Below the pieces are notes generated by a model, which was given only the letters and a program-made list of their open reading frames with translations, was not told the origin of the DNA and did no database searches. From the NCBI GenBank assembly GCA_037969585.1, contig JBBKXR010000009.1:23259-87258 (forward strand): a stretch of 64,000 bases of DNA. Direction: 5' to 3'. Both the position numbers and the translations under genes were made by a program. The stretch comes from JBBKXR01 sp037969585. Its GTDB lineage: Bacteria; Verrucomicrobiota; Verrucomicrobiia; Verrucomicrobiales; DEV007. Of the stretch, positions 37,227-45,396 are shown in pieces (position 1 is the first letter of the stretch; the number at the start of each line of letters is the position of its first letter).

Positions 37227-38258
37227 TCAGGATTTTGGTGCCCCCTGAACCACCAGTACGTCGTCGAGCACGCGACGCAAAATTTCGTCTGGCGATTCGT
37301 CCTGCGCCTCTGCCTGAAAGTTTCGCCGGATGCGATGACGCAGTACTGGAGCCATCATTGCCCGCACATCTTCCGCGGTCACGTGGTGACGACCGAGCAA
37401 AATGGCGCGCGCTTTTGATGCCAGAAGTAGACTTATGCAGGCGCGTGGACCGGCACCCCATGAGAGCATTTCCTCCGCCGCTGGGGCGGCTTCGGAGGTT
37501 CCCGGTCGGGTCGCGCGAACGATGCGAGCGGCAAACTCGTAGGTCGGTTCGGCGACCACTACCTTGCGCACCAGCATTCTCGCATCGCGAATCATGTCGC
37601 GGCCAAGAACCTGTTTCGGCTGGTAGGAGTAGTCGGTCGTGGTGCGCCGCATGATTTCGAGTTCGTCATCCATGTCGGGATAGCCAAGCACGATTTTCAT
37701 CATGAAACGGTCGAGCTGCGCCTCGGGCATCGGGTAGGTGCCCTCCTGCTCGATCGGATTCTGTGTCGCCAGCACTAGAAACGGATCGGGCAGTTCGTAA
37801 GTTTTTCCGCCGGCGGTCAGCTGCCGTTCTTCCATCGCTTCGAGCAAAGCGCTTTGCGTTTTTGGCGGAGTCCGATTGATCTCATCGGCGAGGATGACAT
37901 TGCCAAAAAGTGGACCTTCAACGAAGCGAAAGTGGCGCTTGCCGGTTGCGACGTCCTCCTCCAGCACATCGGAGCCAGTGATATCGCCCGGCATTAGATC
38001 CGGCGTGAATTGTATGCGCCGAAAGTCGAGTTCGGTGATTTCGGCGAGCGTCGAAATCAATCGCGTTTTGGCCAGACCTGGAACGCCTTCGAGAATCGCG
38101 TGACCGCCACAGATCAGGGTGATGAAAATTTGATCGATCGGTTCGCTCATGCCGACGATGATGTGGCTGAACTGATCACGAAGCATCAGGTAGGCGTTGT
38201 GCAGACGGCCAACGGCGGTGACGTCGTCCGTGTTTTGGGCAGGGGAGGAAGGAGGCAT
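37227..38258 (-). CDS. MoxR family AAA+ ATPase
   Basis: A 343-residue AAA+ ATPase. Walker A is GVPGLAKT (58-65), Walker B is NVILADEINR (120-129), sensor 1 is LATQNPIEQEGTYPMPEAQLDRF, and a C-terminal lid has RHHVTAEDVR. MoxR proteins act as chaperones that insert metal cofactors or assemble protein complexes, with VWA-domain partners. It is the first gene of a six-gene transcript (38258 down to 25832). A GGAGG ribosome site precedes the ATG. The 240-bp upstream region contains two hairpins. Confidence 0.94.
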   Translation of the reverse strand: MPPSSPAQNTDDVTAVGRLHNAYLMLRDQFSHIIVGMSEPIDQIFITLICGGHAILEGVPGLAKTRLISTLAEITELDFRRIQFTPDLMPGDITGSDVLEEDVATGKRHFRFVEGPLFGNVILADEINRTPPKTQSALLEAMEERQLTAGGKTYELPDPFLVLATQNPIEQEGTYPMPEAQLDRFMMKIVLGYPDMDDELEIMRRTTTDYSYQPKQVLGRDMIRDARMLVRKVVVAEPTYEFAARIVRATRPGTSEAAPAAEEMLSWGAGPRACISLLLASKARAILLGRHHVTAEDVRAMMAPVLRHRIRRNFQAEAQDESPDEILRRVLDDVLVVQGAPKS

Positions 38259-38352
38259 AAGCGGCGAGAGATCAGATCAATGCACCCTTATTAAAGCAGC
38301 GTTCTCGGAATTGCGGCGTCAATTGAGTGTAAATTTTCTGTAAAACCATATG

Positions 38353-38378
38353 ATTTTGCGCTTCGGTGCGAGCAAAAT
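38353..38378. promoter_or_regulatory. hairpin in moxR / phosphatase-fold divergent spacer
   Basis: ATTTTGC (38353-38359) pairs with GCAAAAT (38372-38378). An inner GC pair and a TTCGGT loop lie between, with a GA bulge. It sits ~95 bp upstream of moxR and ~120 bp upstream of the lipoprotein gene. It could be an operator or a two-way transcription stop between the divergent units. Confidence 0.35.
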
Positions 38379-38450
38379 AATGAAATCGTAATCTTGCGAA
38401 TGAGTGAGCCAAGGCTTACGAATTCCGTCCCTCTTGGCTGTCTGGAACAA

Positions 38451-38469
38451 CCTGACTGCGTGAGTCAGG
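38451..38469. promoter_or_regulatory. perfect 7-bp hairpin before the lipoprotein gene
   Basis: CCTGACT-GCGTG-AGTCAGG, perfect stem, 30 bp upstream of the ATG at 38499. No T-run follows, so a leader structure or operator is more likely than a terminator. Confidence 0.4.
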
Positions 38470-38498
38470 CCGTGGAGAGCTAAGGGGACCTGCCCAGG

Positions 38499-40244
38499 AT
38501 GACGCCTTCCAGTCTCATCGAGAGCCATCGCATTCATGCGAAGGGTGCCACAGTCTTTGGTCATCGCGCTGCGTCGGTGACGATTGCGTCCGCGATCGCC
38601 GTGGTTTTTGTGTTTGGTCTGAGCAGTTGTGCTACGCGGGTGTCGTTCGACAAGAGTCTGCGTTCGAATGGCGAGTATTCCGAGCAGGAAAACACGGCGG
38701 TATTCCGAGGCGGGTATCCTCGTTATCAGGGATTGGACTTTCTCCGCTACGACGAACTGGTCGAGCTTTCGCGCAACGGTCATCCGGGAAGTGACACGGT
38801 TCTCGGACGCAAAGTCGACGACCTCTTAACAACTCCGCTGATCGACAATCGTGCTTGGTTCCAGGGCAAGCGTCCGGTGCTGTACACGAACTCGAAGCTT
38901 GGCCCGACCTTGCGGGTTGCCACTTGGAATATTGAGAGATCGCTGCGCATGCGTGAGGTCATTCAGGCGATGGCGTCCGCCGAGGCTTACGCTAAACTGA
39001 TCGACCGTGAGCAGGTCATCGAGGGCAGCGATACCTGGCACAACATGCTTCGCCAACGCGAACGGGTGGCGTCGGCGGACATCATCTTTCTTCAGGAAAT
39101 GGACATCGGTGTTAACCGATCAGATTATCTGAATGCAGCCGGCGAAATGGCCAGGGCGATGGGAATGAATTACGCCTATGCGACTCAGGCGATCGAATGC
39201 GATCCAGTGCTTCTGGGTCTGGAGCCGATCACCCATCACGAGACGGGTGAGATAGACATAGAAGCGACGAATTTTTTCCGTGCCGACTCGGCGCGCTTCA
39301 AGGGCTGCTTCGGTTCTGCGGTATTGTCGCGTTATCCGATCAAAAATGTCGAGGTCGTGCCGTTGAAGACGTTCGCTTACGACTGGTATGCGGACGAGAA
39401 GAAAAATCTGACTTACATCGAACAGTTGCGTCGAATCGGGACGAAACTTGTATTCGACAACACCTTGACCCGTGAGATGAAAGTGGGTGGGCGAAACTAT
39501 TTTCGAGTGGATCTTGATGTGCCCGGTGTCGGCGGGAACAACACGCTGACGGTGGTCAACGTTCACTTGGAGATAAAGTGCTTACCTGAGGTGCGCACTG
39601 AGCAGATTCGCGAAATTCTCAGCTACATCGCCGAAATTCCGAATCCAGTGGTCATGGCGGGCGATTTTAATGCATCAGCAATCGACATCAGTCCGACGTC
39701 AGTGCCGCGCACGGTAACACGATTGGTGAAGAATCCGGAGACGTGGTTTAACGTCGCCAACGAGGTCGTATTTCACATTGAGTCAGGTTCACTGATTCGA
39801 AATGTGGTGAACTTCGGCAAGAATCTCCACAGCCCTCGAGCAATAAATATTCCGATGGTTTTCCCCAATTTGGTTCGACCTCTGATTGATGAAATTGAAG
39901 ATTTTCGCTTCGCCGATGGCTCGACGTTCGACTTTCGGGGTGATGCCGAGCGCTCGATGGGCGTGTGGCATGGTACCTTGTCGAATTCGAACCAGAAGAA
40001 GTTCAAGGGTCAGGTGCAAAGTTTCAAAGTTAATCGCCCGCTCGGACCGATTGGCCTTTATCGCCTCGATTGGATGTTTGTCCGATCGGGTTGGTTGGGG
40101 TATCCGATGGATCGCGACGCAAGCTATCAACTGGCACCGCATTTCGGCGAGACCTTGGTCGATTTTAACAAATATCTTGAGCGGCCTCTTTCGGATCATC
40201 GCCCGTCGGTGATTGATTTGCCGCTGAAGGAGCCGGTATTGTAG
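38499..40244 (+). CDS. lipoprotein of the endonuclease/exonuclease/phosphatase fold
   Basis: A 581-residue exported protein. The signal segment ends in lipobox GLSSC (Cys44), so it is a lipoprotein. The EEP fold is recognisable from VATWNIERS (141-149, metal-ligand Asn), IIFLQEMD (196-203, Glu200), VVMAGDFNAS (Asp/Asn pair) and the closing SDHRPSV (Asp566, His567). Members hydrolyse phosphodiesters of nucleic acids, phosphoinositides or sphingomyelin; the substrate here is open. The TAG stop (40242-40244) is part of a small hairpin element, and the 3' end overlaps the antisense histidine-kinase gene by 80 bp. Confidence 0.82.
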   Translation: MTPSSLIESHRIHAKGATVFGHRAASVTIASAIAVVFVFGLSSCATRVSFDKSLRSNGEYSEQENTAVFRGGYPRYQGLDFLRYDELVELSRNGHPGSDTVLGRKVDDLLTTPLIDNRAWFQGKRPVLYTNSKLGPTLRVATWNIERSLRMREVIQAMASAEAYAKLIDREQVIEGSDTWHNMLRQRERVASADIIFLQEMDIGVNRSDYLNAAGEMARAMGMNYAYATQAIECDPVLLGLEPITHHETGEIDIEATNFFRADSARFKGCFGSAVLSRYPIKNVEVVPLKTFAYDWYADEKKNLTYIEQLRRIGTKLVFDNTLTREMKVGGRNYFRVDLDVPGVGGNNTLTVVNVHLEIKCLPEVRTEQIREILSYIAEIPNPVVMAGDFNASAIDISPTSVPRTVTRLVKNPETWFNVANEVVFHIESGSLIRNVVNFGKNLHSPRAINIPMVFPNLVRPLIDEIEDFRFADGSTFDFRGDAERSMGVWHGTLSNSNQKKFKGQVQSFKVNRPLGPIGLYRLDWMFVRSGWLGYPMDRDASYQLAPHFGETLVDFNKYLERPLSDHRPSVIDLPLKEPVL

Positions 40245-41742
40245 CGGTGTCGCTTCCTACAACCGAAGCGATCGGCAGCCGAATGGTGAAGGTGGCACCG
40301 TCGCCAGGTAAGCTGCGCACCGAAACAGTGCCGCCGTGAGCGACCGCGATTGCGCGAACCAGACTGAGGCCAAGACCGAGGCCGCGCTCTGAGCGACTGC
40401 GATCACCGCGGTAAAGCCGATCCCAAATCCGCGCCTGCTCGGAGGGGGCGATACCGCGCCCCTGGTCGGCGACGATCAGTTCGACGTGGTGTTCGCTGAC
40501 CACGGCATCGATGAGAATGCTGGAGTCTTCGGGGCTGTACTTGAGCGCATTATCGATCAGGTTCGCGACAAGCCGTTGCATCCGCACCCGATCGCAATCG
40601 ATGACGAGGTCTTCCGGGACTGCGTTGTCGATGACGATGTGTCGCTCTTCGGCGATGAACTCGTAAAGGTCGATAGCATGACCGCCGATGTCTTTCAGTC
40701 TGACGCTCTCGACGTTGAGCCGCATCGCCCCGGCTTCGGCTTCGCCGAGTTCCATGAGGGTTTCCAGAATACTCAGCACGTCCTGCGATTCCTCGAGACA
40801 GTCGGCGAGTGCTTCGCGGGTGGCAGGGTTGTCATCGGGGTTTTCCAGTGCGCGTTCGGCGGTGCTGCGCAGTCGTGTCATCGGCGTGCGCAGATCGTGG
40901 GCGACGCTGTCGAGAGACAGGTGCATGGCGTCGATGACCTGTTCGTTCTTATCGAGCAGACAATTGAACTGTTCGGACAAGTCCGACAGATCGCGTGCGC
41001 CTTCGTCATCAGTGGTGACTCGGCGACGCCAGTCGCCGGTGCGAAGGATGCCGGAGATGGTGGCATTGAGTCTTCGCACGGGAAGCATGGCGCGGAAGGC
41101 GACCAGAGTGCCGCCAACTAGGCCAACGAGAATGACTGGGGCTACGGAAATGATGAACACGCGGCGGAAGCGGGCTAATACGATCTCGCCGTCGCGCGAA
41201 CTTTTGCCGATTTGAATCGTCAGCCCGTTCGTCAGTGGAGCTGAGTAGACCGTCCAACGGTTTTCGATTTGCACCGTCTCGCCGTCGGTGTCGGCACCGC
41301 TTTCGAGTTCAGTCTCCGGCGTAAGTGACAGTCGGGCGCCGGTGACGTGCGGGTCGACGGTTTCAAGGTCTTGCGCCTGCAGCATTGATTGACCGCGGGG
41401 ATTACTGAAAAACACGAATTGATCCATGCTGCTGACCACTCGCAGAAACATGACATCCGGGCTGCTTTCGCTCTGTTCGGTGAAGCGTTTGTCGAGTTCG
41501 GCGAGGGTGACTTGGCCTTTGGAGTCGTTAAACCATTTTTGATATTCGGCGACTCGCTCGGCAACGCGCTGCATCTCTGCTTCCTCCTGTGAATTGGCGA
41601 TCAGGATGTAGGCGACCAAAAATAGCCCTGTGACGGCCGCGGCAAAAAACAGCGCGTAATAGCAGCTCAGCCGCAGGCTGAAAGCGAGTCCGGCACGCCG
41701 ACGGTGCGGCGACTTGGGTGGTTCAATCTGCTCGGAGGACAT
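40165..41742 (-). CDS. sensor histidine kinase (OmpR-family partner)
   Basis: A 525-residue membrane kinase. Transmembrane helices lie at ~25-48 and ~195-216, flanking a ~145-residue periplasmic sensor. HAMP follows at ~217-265, then HisKA with SVAHDLRTPM (His282), N box LVANLIDNALKYS, G1 VADQGRGI and G2 GLGLGLSLV. It resembles CusS/heavy-metal-type sensors in layout; the signal is unknown. The last ~30 residues (after FTIRLPIASVVGS) extend past the kinase core through repeat half-element E into sequence antisense to the neighbouring gene. The tail is therefore probably acquired. The start overlaps the regulator gene by 20 bp. Confidence 0.92.
   Translation of the reverse strand: MSSEQIEPPKSPHRRRAGLAFSLRLSCYYALFFAAAVTGLFLVAYILIANSQEEAEMQRVAERVAEYQKWFNDSKGQVTLAELDKRFTEQSESSPDVMFLRVVSSMDQFVFFSNPRGQSMLQAQDLETVDPHVTGARLSLTPETELESGADTDGETVQIENRWTVYSAPLTNGLTIQIGKSSRDGEIVLARFRRVFIISVAPVILVGLVGGTLVAFRAMLPVRRLNATISGILRTGDWRRRVTTDDEGARDLSDLSEQFNCLLDKNEQVIDAMHLSLDSVAHDLRTPMTRLRSTAERALENPDDNPATREALADCLEESQDVLSILETLMELGEAEAGAMRLNVESVRLKDIGGHAIDLYEFIAEERHIVIDNAVPEDLVIDCDRVRMQRLVANLIDNALKYSPEDSSILIDAVVSEHHVELIVADQGRGIAPSEQARIWDRLYRGDRSRSERGLGLGLSLVRAIAVAHGGTVSVRSLPGDGATFTIRLPIASVVGSDTATIPAPSAANQSPTGDDPKEAAQDIC
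40239..40262. repeat. GTAG/CTAC half-element E at a convergent gene junction
   Basis: TTGTAG (40239-40244) and CTACAA (40257-40262) are perfect inverted ends around an inner AGCG-GTGT-CGCT hairpin. The TAG is the stop of the + strand lipoprotein gene. On the minus strand the same bases are read through by the histidine kinase. It resembles one arm of elements A-D. Confidence 0.55.
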
Positions 41743-42415
41743 AGCCCATGCCCCGCAGGGTGTGGATCAATTTAGGTTCAAAACCTTCGTCCACTTTTTT
41801 GCGGAGTCGGTGCACAAGAACGTCGACCACATTTGTTTGCGGATCAAAGCTGTAGTCGTAGACGTTCTCAAGAATCGCGGTTTTCGATACGACACGTTCG
41901 GCGTTGCGCATCAGATATTCGAGCAGCGAAAATTCGCGGGCATGCAGTGGGATCGTCTCGCCAGCGCGGCGTGCCTCGCGTTTCCATGGGTCGAGTTCGA
42001 GATCGGCCACGGTCAGGGTGTCGGGTTCGTCGCCACTACCTTGACTGCTCGGCGACGATGAGCGCCGGACAAGAGCGTGAACGCGAGCCAGCAGTTCCGA
42101 AAAGCTGAACGGTTTAACCATGTAGTCGTCGCCGCCTTTCTGCAGGCCAGCGATACGATCGGTGACACTGCCCTTGGCACTGAGAATGATGACCGGCGTT
42201 TTTTTACCGTCTGAGCGCATGCGTTCGATGATCGAAAGGCCGTCGAGATTGGGCAGCATAAGATCGACGATCGCAGCGTCATAGCTATTGATAAGAGCGA
42301 GGTCGAGCCCTTTGTAACCTTCCTCCGCTTCGTCGACGACAAAGCCAGCCTCGCGAAAGCCAGTGCTCAAAAATGAACGAATCTTGGTGTCGTCCTCGAT
42401 GACTAAAAGCTTCAT
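41723..42415 (-). CDS. OmpR/PhoB-family response regulator
   Basis: A 230-residue regulator. The receiver domain has the acidic pair near EDD (7-9), phospho-acceptor Asp51 (VDLMLPNLDG) and Lys101 (VKPFSFSEL). The C-terminal winged helix has ILENVYDYSFDPQTNVVDVLVHRLRKKVD and HTLRGMGYVL. ATG 42415 is chosen because it starts MKLLVIEDD; an upstream TTG (42466) adds 17 atypical residues. It forms a two-gene unit with the kinase and is divergent from the sigma-factor gene. TTAC/GTAA dyads in the 282-bp spacer are candidate self-binding sites. Confidence 0.94.
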   Translation of the reverse strand: MKLLVIEDDTKIRSFLSTGFREAGFVVDEAEEGYKGLDLALINSYDAAIVDLMLPNLDGLSIIERMRSDGKKTPVIILSAKGSVTDRIAGLQKGGDDYMVKPFSFSELLARVHALVRRSSSPSSQGSGDEPDTLTVADLELDPWKREARRAGETIPLHAREFSLLEYLMRNAERVVSKTAILENVYDYSFDPQTNVVDVLVHRLRKKVDEGFEPKLIHTLRGMGYVLRAD

Positions 42416-42470
42416 GTGGCAGTAAGAAAAACATTTTCGGACGGTGAATCCAGCTTTTTTAAGCAAATTG

Positions 42471-42526
42471 TTACATTTGTAAACAGCTTACTGTAAGTGG
42501 ATAACGGAACATTACCGGAGTGTAAT
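42471..42526. promoter_or_regulatory. cluster of TTAC/GTAA dyads, candidate response-regulator operator
   Basis: Three inverted TTAC...GTAA pairs lie in 56 bp: TTACATTTGTAA (42471-42482), CTTACTGTAAG (42487-42497) and ATTACCGGAGTGTAAT (42511-42526). They lie 56-111 bp upstream of the response-regulator start and about 170-225 bp upstream of the sigma-factor start. Their loop lengths differ (4, 1 and 6), so half-sites may matter more than any single palindrome. Confidence 0.45.
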
Positions 42527-42697
42527 AGTCCAGCAAGGTTGCGGTAATACACTTGAGCGAAGCTGCAACCGTGAAAGAGACCAGCCCTATCAAACCCGAA
42601 GGCAGATACGAAACGAACTTCTGAGAAGTCCCCCCAATGCTTCTGCCGATCTTTTTCCATATATCCAACAACCCCAATCCCAAGCACTAAACATTTC

Positions 42698-43591
42698 ATG
42701 AAAAACTCACACGACAACCTCAATATCTACATGCGCGAAATTTCGCGTACGCCGCTCCTGACGCGTGAAGAAGAACGCGAACTTGGCTTCAAGACCCTTG
42801 CCGGTGATCCAGCGGCTCGTGATCGTATGATTCGCTCTAACCTTCGGCTCGTTGTCAAGATCGCCAAGGACTATTCCAACTACGGCTTGCCGCTCGCTGA
42901 CCTCATCGCTGAAGGCAATGTCGGCCTGATGAAGGCGGTCGAGCGCTTTCACCCTGACAAAGGCGCTAAATTCAGCACCTACGGAGCGTGGTGGATCAAG
43001 CAATGCATCAAGCGAGCACTAGCCAACCAAGGGAAGACCATCCGCATGCCCGTCCACGCAATAGAGAAAGTTTCTAAGCTGCGCCGCATTCATACTCAAC
43101 TGTTCGAAGAACTCGGTCGCGAACCGACCATCGAAGAAATCGCAGGCGAGGCGGCGATCGATCCGGCAAAAGCCGCGATGCTGCTTGAGGCGGCAATCCG
43201 TCCCGTGTCACTCGATGCCCCGGTCGGCTACGACGGTGACAGCGCTTCGTATGGCGACTTGATCGCCGATGTTGGTGCCACCGCGCCCGACCACGAACTT
43301 TTCCATCAGGATCTGCTCGACCAATTGGACGAACTGATGGAACCGCTCGACAAGCGCGAACGCAACATCATCATCAAGCGCTTCGGCCTGAACGGTAAGC
43401 GCAGCCGCACGCTTGAGCAGGTCGGTAAAGATTTTGGAGTCACCCGCGAACGCATTCGCCAGTTGCAAAACGTGGCAATCGCCAAGATGCGCCAATCACT
43501 GCAACGCATGGAAGATCCCAGCGTTCAAGCGCTCGAAGGCGTGATGGAGAAGTTCCGCGATTCAGCTCCAGAGATGGCAAAGGCTTCCTAG
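42698..43591 (+). CDS. RpoD-related sigma-70 factor (short, no region 1.1)
   Basis: A 297-residue sigma factor. Region 1.2 begins at residue 8 (LNIYMREISRTPLLTREEE). Region 2 spans ~44-113 with NLRLVVKIAKDY, DLIAEGNVGLMKAVERF and KFSTYGAWWIKQCIKRAL. Regions 3 and 4 follow, with GKRSRTLEQVGKDFGVTRERIRQLQ. The length and absence of region 1.1 fit a group 2 or RpoS/RpoH-like factor rather than a full housekeeping RpoD, but the sequence is otherwise close to group 1. It is a monocistronic gene divergent from the two-component system. Confidence 0.9.
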   Translation: MKNSHDNLNIYMREISRTPLLTREEERELGFKTLAGDPAARDRMIRSNLRLVVKIAKDYSNYGLPLADLIAEGNVGLMKAVERFHPDKGAKFSTYGAWWIKQCIKRALANQGKTIRMPVHAIEKVSKLRRIHTQLFEELGREPTIEEIAGEAAIDPAKAAMLLEAAIRPVSLDAPVGYDGDSASYGDLIADVGATAPDHELFHQDLLDQLDELMEPLDKRERNIIIKRFGLNGKRSRTLEQVGKDFGVTRERIRQLQNVAIAKMRQSLQRMEDPSVQALEGVMEKFRDSAPEMAKAS

Positions 43592-43627
43592 GCCGTCTGC
43601 CCATTATACCCAGCAAAAAATTAAAAT

Positions 43628-43646
43628 CCCTGCCGTGATGGCAGGG
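43628..43646 (-). terminator. hairpin after sigma gene, terminator-like on the minus strand
   Basis: CCCTGCC-GTGAT-GGCAGGG, perfect 7-bp stem. On the + strand it is preceded by AAAAAATTAAAAT and not followed by T. Only on the minus strand does it read as a stem followed by a T-rich tail. It lies 37 bp after the sigma-factor stop and may act mainly as an RNA 3' stabiliser for that gene. Confidence 0.4.
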
Positions 43647-43780
43647 ACGACCATCCATAACAATCTAGAACCGCGTATCTACGCATCTGAAAAGATAACG
43701 GAAATAGTTAAGAAATTATCAATATTCTGAACCTTACCCTCTAACCCCCGAACCCCTGAACCCCATCCTACAGAAAGAAT

Positions 43781-45307
43781 ATGAAGATCAATAAGCGCAC
43801 TTTTGGTTTTACTGCCCTCATTTTAGCGGGCTCTGTCGCCGCAGTGGTTGCACTGTCGCCAGACTCGCCAGTTATCTCTCGTTTAAAAATTGACCACACG
43901 CCGCCGAATCGCTCGGGTGAGCTTGGTGGTTTCGCACCCGTAGTTGAAAAAGTGTCTCCCAGTGTGGTCAGCATCATTTCTTCGCGGTCCAAGCAGCTGA
44001 CCGGTGGCAGTGTCGAAGGATCGCCTTTCGGTGATCTATTCGATGACCCTCGGCTCGCTCCATTCTTTCAAAATCGAGGCGATCGGAAGAATTATCAGCA
44101 GTCACCAGCACCGGCTCCCCGGCCTCGTGCATATGGCCAAGGTTCCGGCGTTGTCCTAACGGACGACGGCTATGTCCTGACAAATAACCACGTGATCGAT
44201 GGGGCTGATGAAGTCGAAGTGGCCTTTGACGACAGTGGTCGTAAATACGCCGCCGAAGTGGTTGGGCGTGATCCTCAGACCGACCTTGCCGTGCTCAAGA
44301 TTGAAAGCGACGACAAATTTCCCGCAGCCACCCTCGGTGACAGTGGCTTGCTCAAACCTGGCGACACCGTTCTCGCAATCGGGAATCCATTTGGCCTGAG
44401 CAAAACGGTAACCTCTGGAATCGTAAGCGCCATCGGACGGACTAACCTCAACATTACCGCCGGCGGTTACGAAAACTTTATCCAGACCGATGCATCGATC
44501 AATCCCGGAAATTCAGGTGGAGCGTTGATCGACAACCGTGGTCATGTGGTTGGAATTAACACCGCGATCTTTTCTCAAAGCGGCGGCAACGTCGGAATTG
44601 GTTTCGCCATACCTGTGAACATGGCAATCGACATTGCTGATCGCCTGATTAGCGACGGCTCGGTCGATCGCGCCTACCTCGGTGTGATGCTCGGGCCGTT
44701 GACCTCTGAGCTGGCTGCCGCTCTCGGTGTCGAGCAGAGTGGTGTCTTGGTGAACGACGTCATGCCGGACACGCCGGCCGCTAAAGCCGGAATCGAGAAC
44801 GGTGATGTCATCACTCACCTCAACGGCAAACCTGTCAACGACGTCAGCAAGCTCCGATTCTCAGTCGGAGCCAGTCGCCCAGGTGATGTCGGTGAGTTCA
44901 CCGTGCTTCGTGATGGTAAAGAGAAGATTATCAACGCAGAGCTCGGACGATTGCCTAATCAGGAAGTTGCCCATGCTGGCGGAAAGGCCCTTAAGGAAAC
45001 TACGACCACTGAGTCGGAGTTTTTAGCCGGAGTTAAAATAGCACCACTCAGTGACCGCACCCGCTCGACCCTGGGCGTGGCTGAAAATGTCAGCGATGGA
45101 GTTGTCGTCACCGAAGTTGATCCCGCCAGCGAGGCTGCTGAAGCCGGCCTGCGGGTAGGTGACGTCATTACCGAAGTTGCGCGTACGAGCGTGGGATCGG
45201 TCGATGATGCAATCGGCGTTGCCAAGAAATCAAAGGGAAGTGCGCTACTTTTGCGTGTAACCAGCAGCGATGGTGGCAGCCACTATCTTGCGGTCACAGT
45301 ATCGTGA
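43781..45307 (+). CDS. degP: DegP/HtrA-family periplasmic serine protease
   Basis: A 508-residue protease and chaperone. The N-terminal membrane or signal helix spans ~7-25. The trypsin-like domain has the full triad: His137 (LTNNHVID), Asp168 (QTDLAVL) and Ser245 (NPGNSGG). PDZ1 (~280-390; YLGVMLGPLT, GVLVNDVMPDTPAAKAG) and PDZ2 (~420-505) follow. A Pro/Gln-rich flexible LA-loop (~95-118) precedes the active domain, as in DegP. It degrades or refolds misfolded envelope proteins. It sits 190 bp after the sigma factor and is followed by a strong terminator. Confidence 0.94.
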   Translation: MKINKRTFGFTALILAGSVAAVVALSPDSPVISRLKIDHTPPNRSGELGGFAPVVEKVSPSVVSIISSRSKQLTGGSVEGSPFGDLFDDPRLAPFFQNRGDRKNYQQSPAPAPRPRAYGQGSGVVLTDDGYVLTNNHVIDGADEVEVAFDDSGRKYAAEVVGRDPQTDLAVLKIESDDKFPAATLGDSGLLKPGDTVLAIGNPFGLSKTVTSGIVSAIGRTNLNITAGGYENFIQTDASINPGNSGGALIDNRGHVVGINTAIFSQSGGNVGIGFAIPVNMAIDIADRLISDGSVDRAYLGVMLGPLTSELAAALGVEQSGVLVNDVMPDTPAAKAGIENGDVITHLNGKPVNDVSKLRFSVGASRPGDVGEFTVLRDGKEKIINAELGRLPNQEVAHAGGKALKETTTTESEFLAGVKIAPLSDRTRSTLGVAENVSDGVVVTEVDPASEAAEAGLRVGDVITEVARTSVGSVDDAIGVAKKSKGSALLLRVTSSDGGSHYLAVTVS

Positions 45308-45361
45308 TTATCTATATTTAAAGATGTTTGTTTGTTTTGTTTTTGACGGTGGTTGTTGGAC

Positions 45362-45378
45362 CCCCTCGCCCTGAGGGG
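45362..45378. terminator. GC hairpin between degP and RAYT copy 2
   Basis: CCCCTC-GCCCT-GAGGGG, 6-bp stem, 55 bp after the degP stop. It has no T-run and lies just upstream of the stronger terminator at 45397-45436. Confidence 0.35.
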
Positions 45379-45396
45379 AGACCCAGTCAGAGTAGT

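Noticed and set aside
38319..38783. 154-codon minus-strand frame before moxR
   Set aside because: It is antisense to the start of the lipoprotein gene, spans the divergent promoter region and has no domain pattern.
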